From contig CAIVGN010000029.1 in the NCBI GenBank assembly GCA_903905455.1, positions 62,001-126,000 of the forward strand: a stretch of DNA of 64,000 nt, in the 5' to 3' direction. Origin of the DNA: an uncultured Archangium sp. (GTDB lineage: Bacteria; Myxococcota; Myxococcia; Myxococcales; Myxococcaceae). The position numbers and the translations under genes are program-made. Shown here piece after piece: positions 63,330-64,000 of this stretch (the stretch's first letter is position 1; every line of letters begins with the position of its first letter). Below the pieces are notes generated by a model. It ran no database searches, was not told the DNA's origin, and saw only the letters and a program-made list of their open reading frames with translations.

Positions 63330-63812
63330 ATGCGCCGCGCCCTCTACGCTGGCTCGTTCGATCCAACGACGAACGGCCACATGTGGGTGGTGGAGCAGGG
63401 GGCCCGGCTCTTCGACGAGCTGATCGTCGTGGTCGGGCAGAACCCGCAGAAGAAGGGCGCGTGGTCGGTCGAGGAGCGGCTGTCGATCCTCGCCGAGTGC
63501 TGCGCGCACCTGCCCAACGTGCAGGTGCGGCACTTCAATGGGCGGTACCTGGTGCGCGTCGCCGCCGAACTGGGCGCGCGCTACCTGCTGCGCGGCCTGC
63601 GCAATGCGACGGACTTCGCGTACGAGCAGACCGTGCGCAACGTGAACGGCGACCTCGAGCCTTCGGTGGAGACGGTGTTCCTCGTCACGCCGCGCGAGTT
63701 GGCCGAGGTCAGCTCGTCGACCGTGCGGGGCATGGTGGGCTTCGAGGGTTGGCAGGAAGTGGTGAAGGGCTACGTGCCCCCGCCGGTGTACGCGCGGATG
63801 CTCAAGGGGTGA
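63330..63812 (+). CDS. coaD: Phosphopantetheine adenylyltransferase
   Basis: A 160-residue CoaD of normal length. The nucleotidyltransferase motif TxGH is TTNGH at residues 13-17 (AGSFDPTTNGH), and the second motif is visible as RELAEVSSSTVRGM. RGLRNATDFAYE is also typical. Converts 4'-phosphopantetheine to dephospho-CoA. Starts four bases after gcvH, so in the gcv operon. Confidence 0.97.
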   Translation: MRRALYAGSFDPTTNGHMWVVEQGARLFDELIVVVGQNPQKKGAWSVEERLSILAECCAHLPNVQVRHFNGRYLVRVAAELGARYLLRGLRNATDFAYEQTVRNVNGDLEPSVETVFLVTPRELAEVSSSTVRGMVGFEGWQEVVKGYVPPPVYARMLKG

Positions 63813-63967
63813 TCGTCGCGGCCGGGGCCCCGGGGTCACCGGCCCCACCCGGACGTTCGGCGGGCGTACCTGCGTTCTGGACCCAATGAAGGCCGCTCAT
63901 TCGGGTTCGCGCGGGGGGTGCGGACAGCTCTGGCGGGCGCTCGCGCCGGGCCTTAAAAGCGCGCGCC

Positions 63968-64000
63968 ATGCTCGAGTTCATCGACACCTTCCTTCGTCGT
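63968..64000 (+). CDS. Start of a further gene (partial)
   Basis: ATG 63968 opens a frame (MLEFIDTFLRR) that runs off the window. Only eleven codons are visible, all GC-rich at third positions except near the end. Nothing can be said about function. Confidence 0.35.
   Translation, partial: MLEFIDTFLRR

Overview
This 64-kb window looks like ordinary chromosome from a myxobacterium or close relative (Myxococcota). Support comes from very high GC with strongly GC-biased third codon positions, a secreted metalloprotease ending in a MYXO-CTERM-type sorting tail (about 30783-30868), a Ser/Thr kinase with a PEGA tail, and a pair of large TPR proteins resembling the gliding-motility proteins GltD and GltE. 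Many lipoproteins are tagged with short Asp-Ala-Gly-rich linkers. I see no rRNA, tRNA, CRISPR, phage or transposase genes. Gene density is high, with no gene-free stretch over 300 bases, and genes sit in short operons with many ATGA, GTGA or TGATG overlaps.

Layout. (a) 1-5320: the end of an M16-family protein, a PilZ protein, then a tightly packed five-gene envelope operon (LPP20-like, FlgT-N-like, PEGA lipoprotein, FecR-domain, unknown secreted protein). (b) 5479-10649: gltD-like and gltE-like TPR genes. (c) 10653-15098, minus strand: START-like, short-chain dehydrogenase, CAP-domain lipoprotein, metallophosphoesterase and a coiled-coil repeat protein. (d) 15165-21213: a tRNA-guanine transglycosylase fused to an MnmC-type methyltransferase, an ArsB/SLC13 permease, an unknown protein, and a minus-strand operon of tcdA, tatD, a Trm112-like gene and a small basic protein. 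(e) 21343-30871: a TonB-dependent receptor carrying its own TonB-C-like domain plus a partner protein, a lidless Hsp70, a large Cys-rich lipoprotein, and the MYXO-CTERM metalloprotease. (f) 30857-34387: prkA and speD, preceded by a partial duplication that encloses a foreign-looking lipoprotein gene. (g) 34512-44306: a tandem ArsA-type ATPase, accA-cmk-STPK-ACE-like peptidase operon closed by a strong terminator, a cold-shock gene, and a second zinc peptidase. (h) 44310-50578: caspase-like/beta-barrel protein, M48 lipoprotein, unknown proteins and an MFS transporter. (i) 50633-57646: a ClpX-type zinc-finger P-loop protein, a LipB-Nudix fusion, MBL hydrolase, ribA, moeA, then a two-gene envelope operon. 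(j) 57791-64000: RNase R with a repeat tail, metF diverging from gcvT-gcvH-coaD, and the first codons of a further gene.

Functionally the window mixes housekeeping (accA, cmk, rnr, metF, gcvT, gcvH, coaD, lipB, ribA, moeA) with cell-envelope and signalling genes of unknown role. The best candidates for undescribed biology are the five-gene envelope operon next to gltDE, the caspase-like protein fused to a predicted outer-membrane barrel, the ClpX-zinc-finger P-loop protein coupled to LipB-Nudix, the Tgt-MnmC-type fusion, and the duplicated prkA 5' end.
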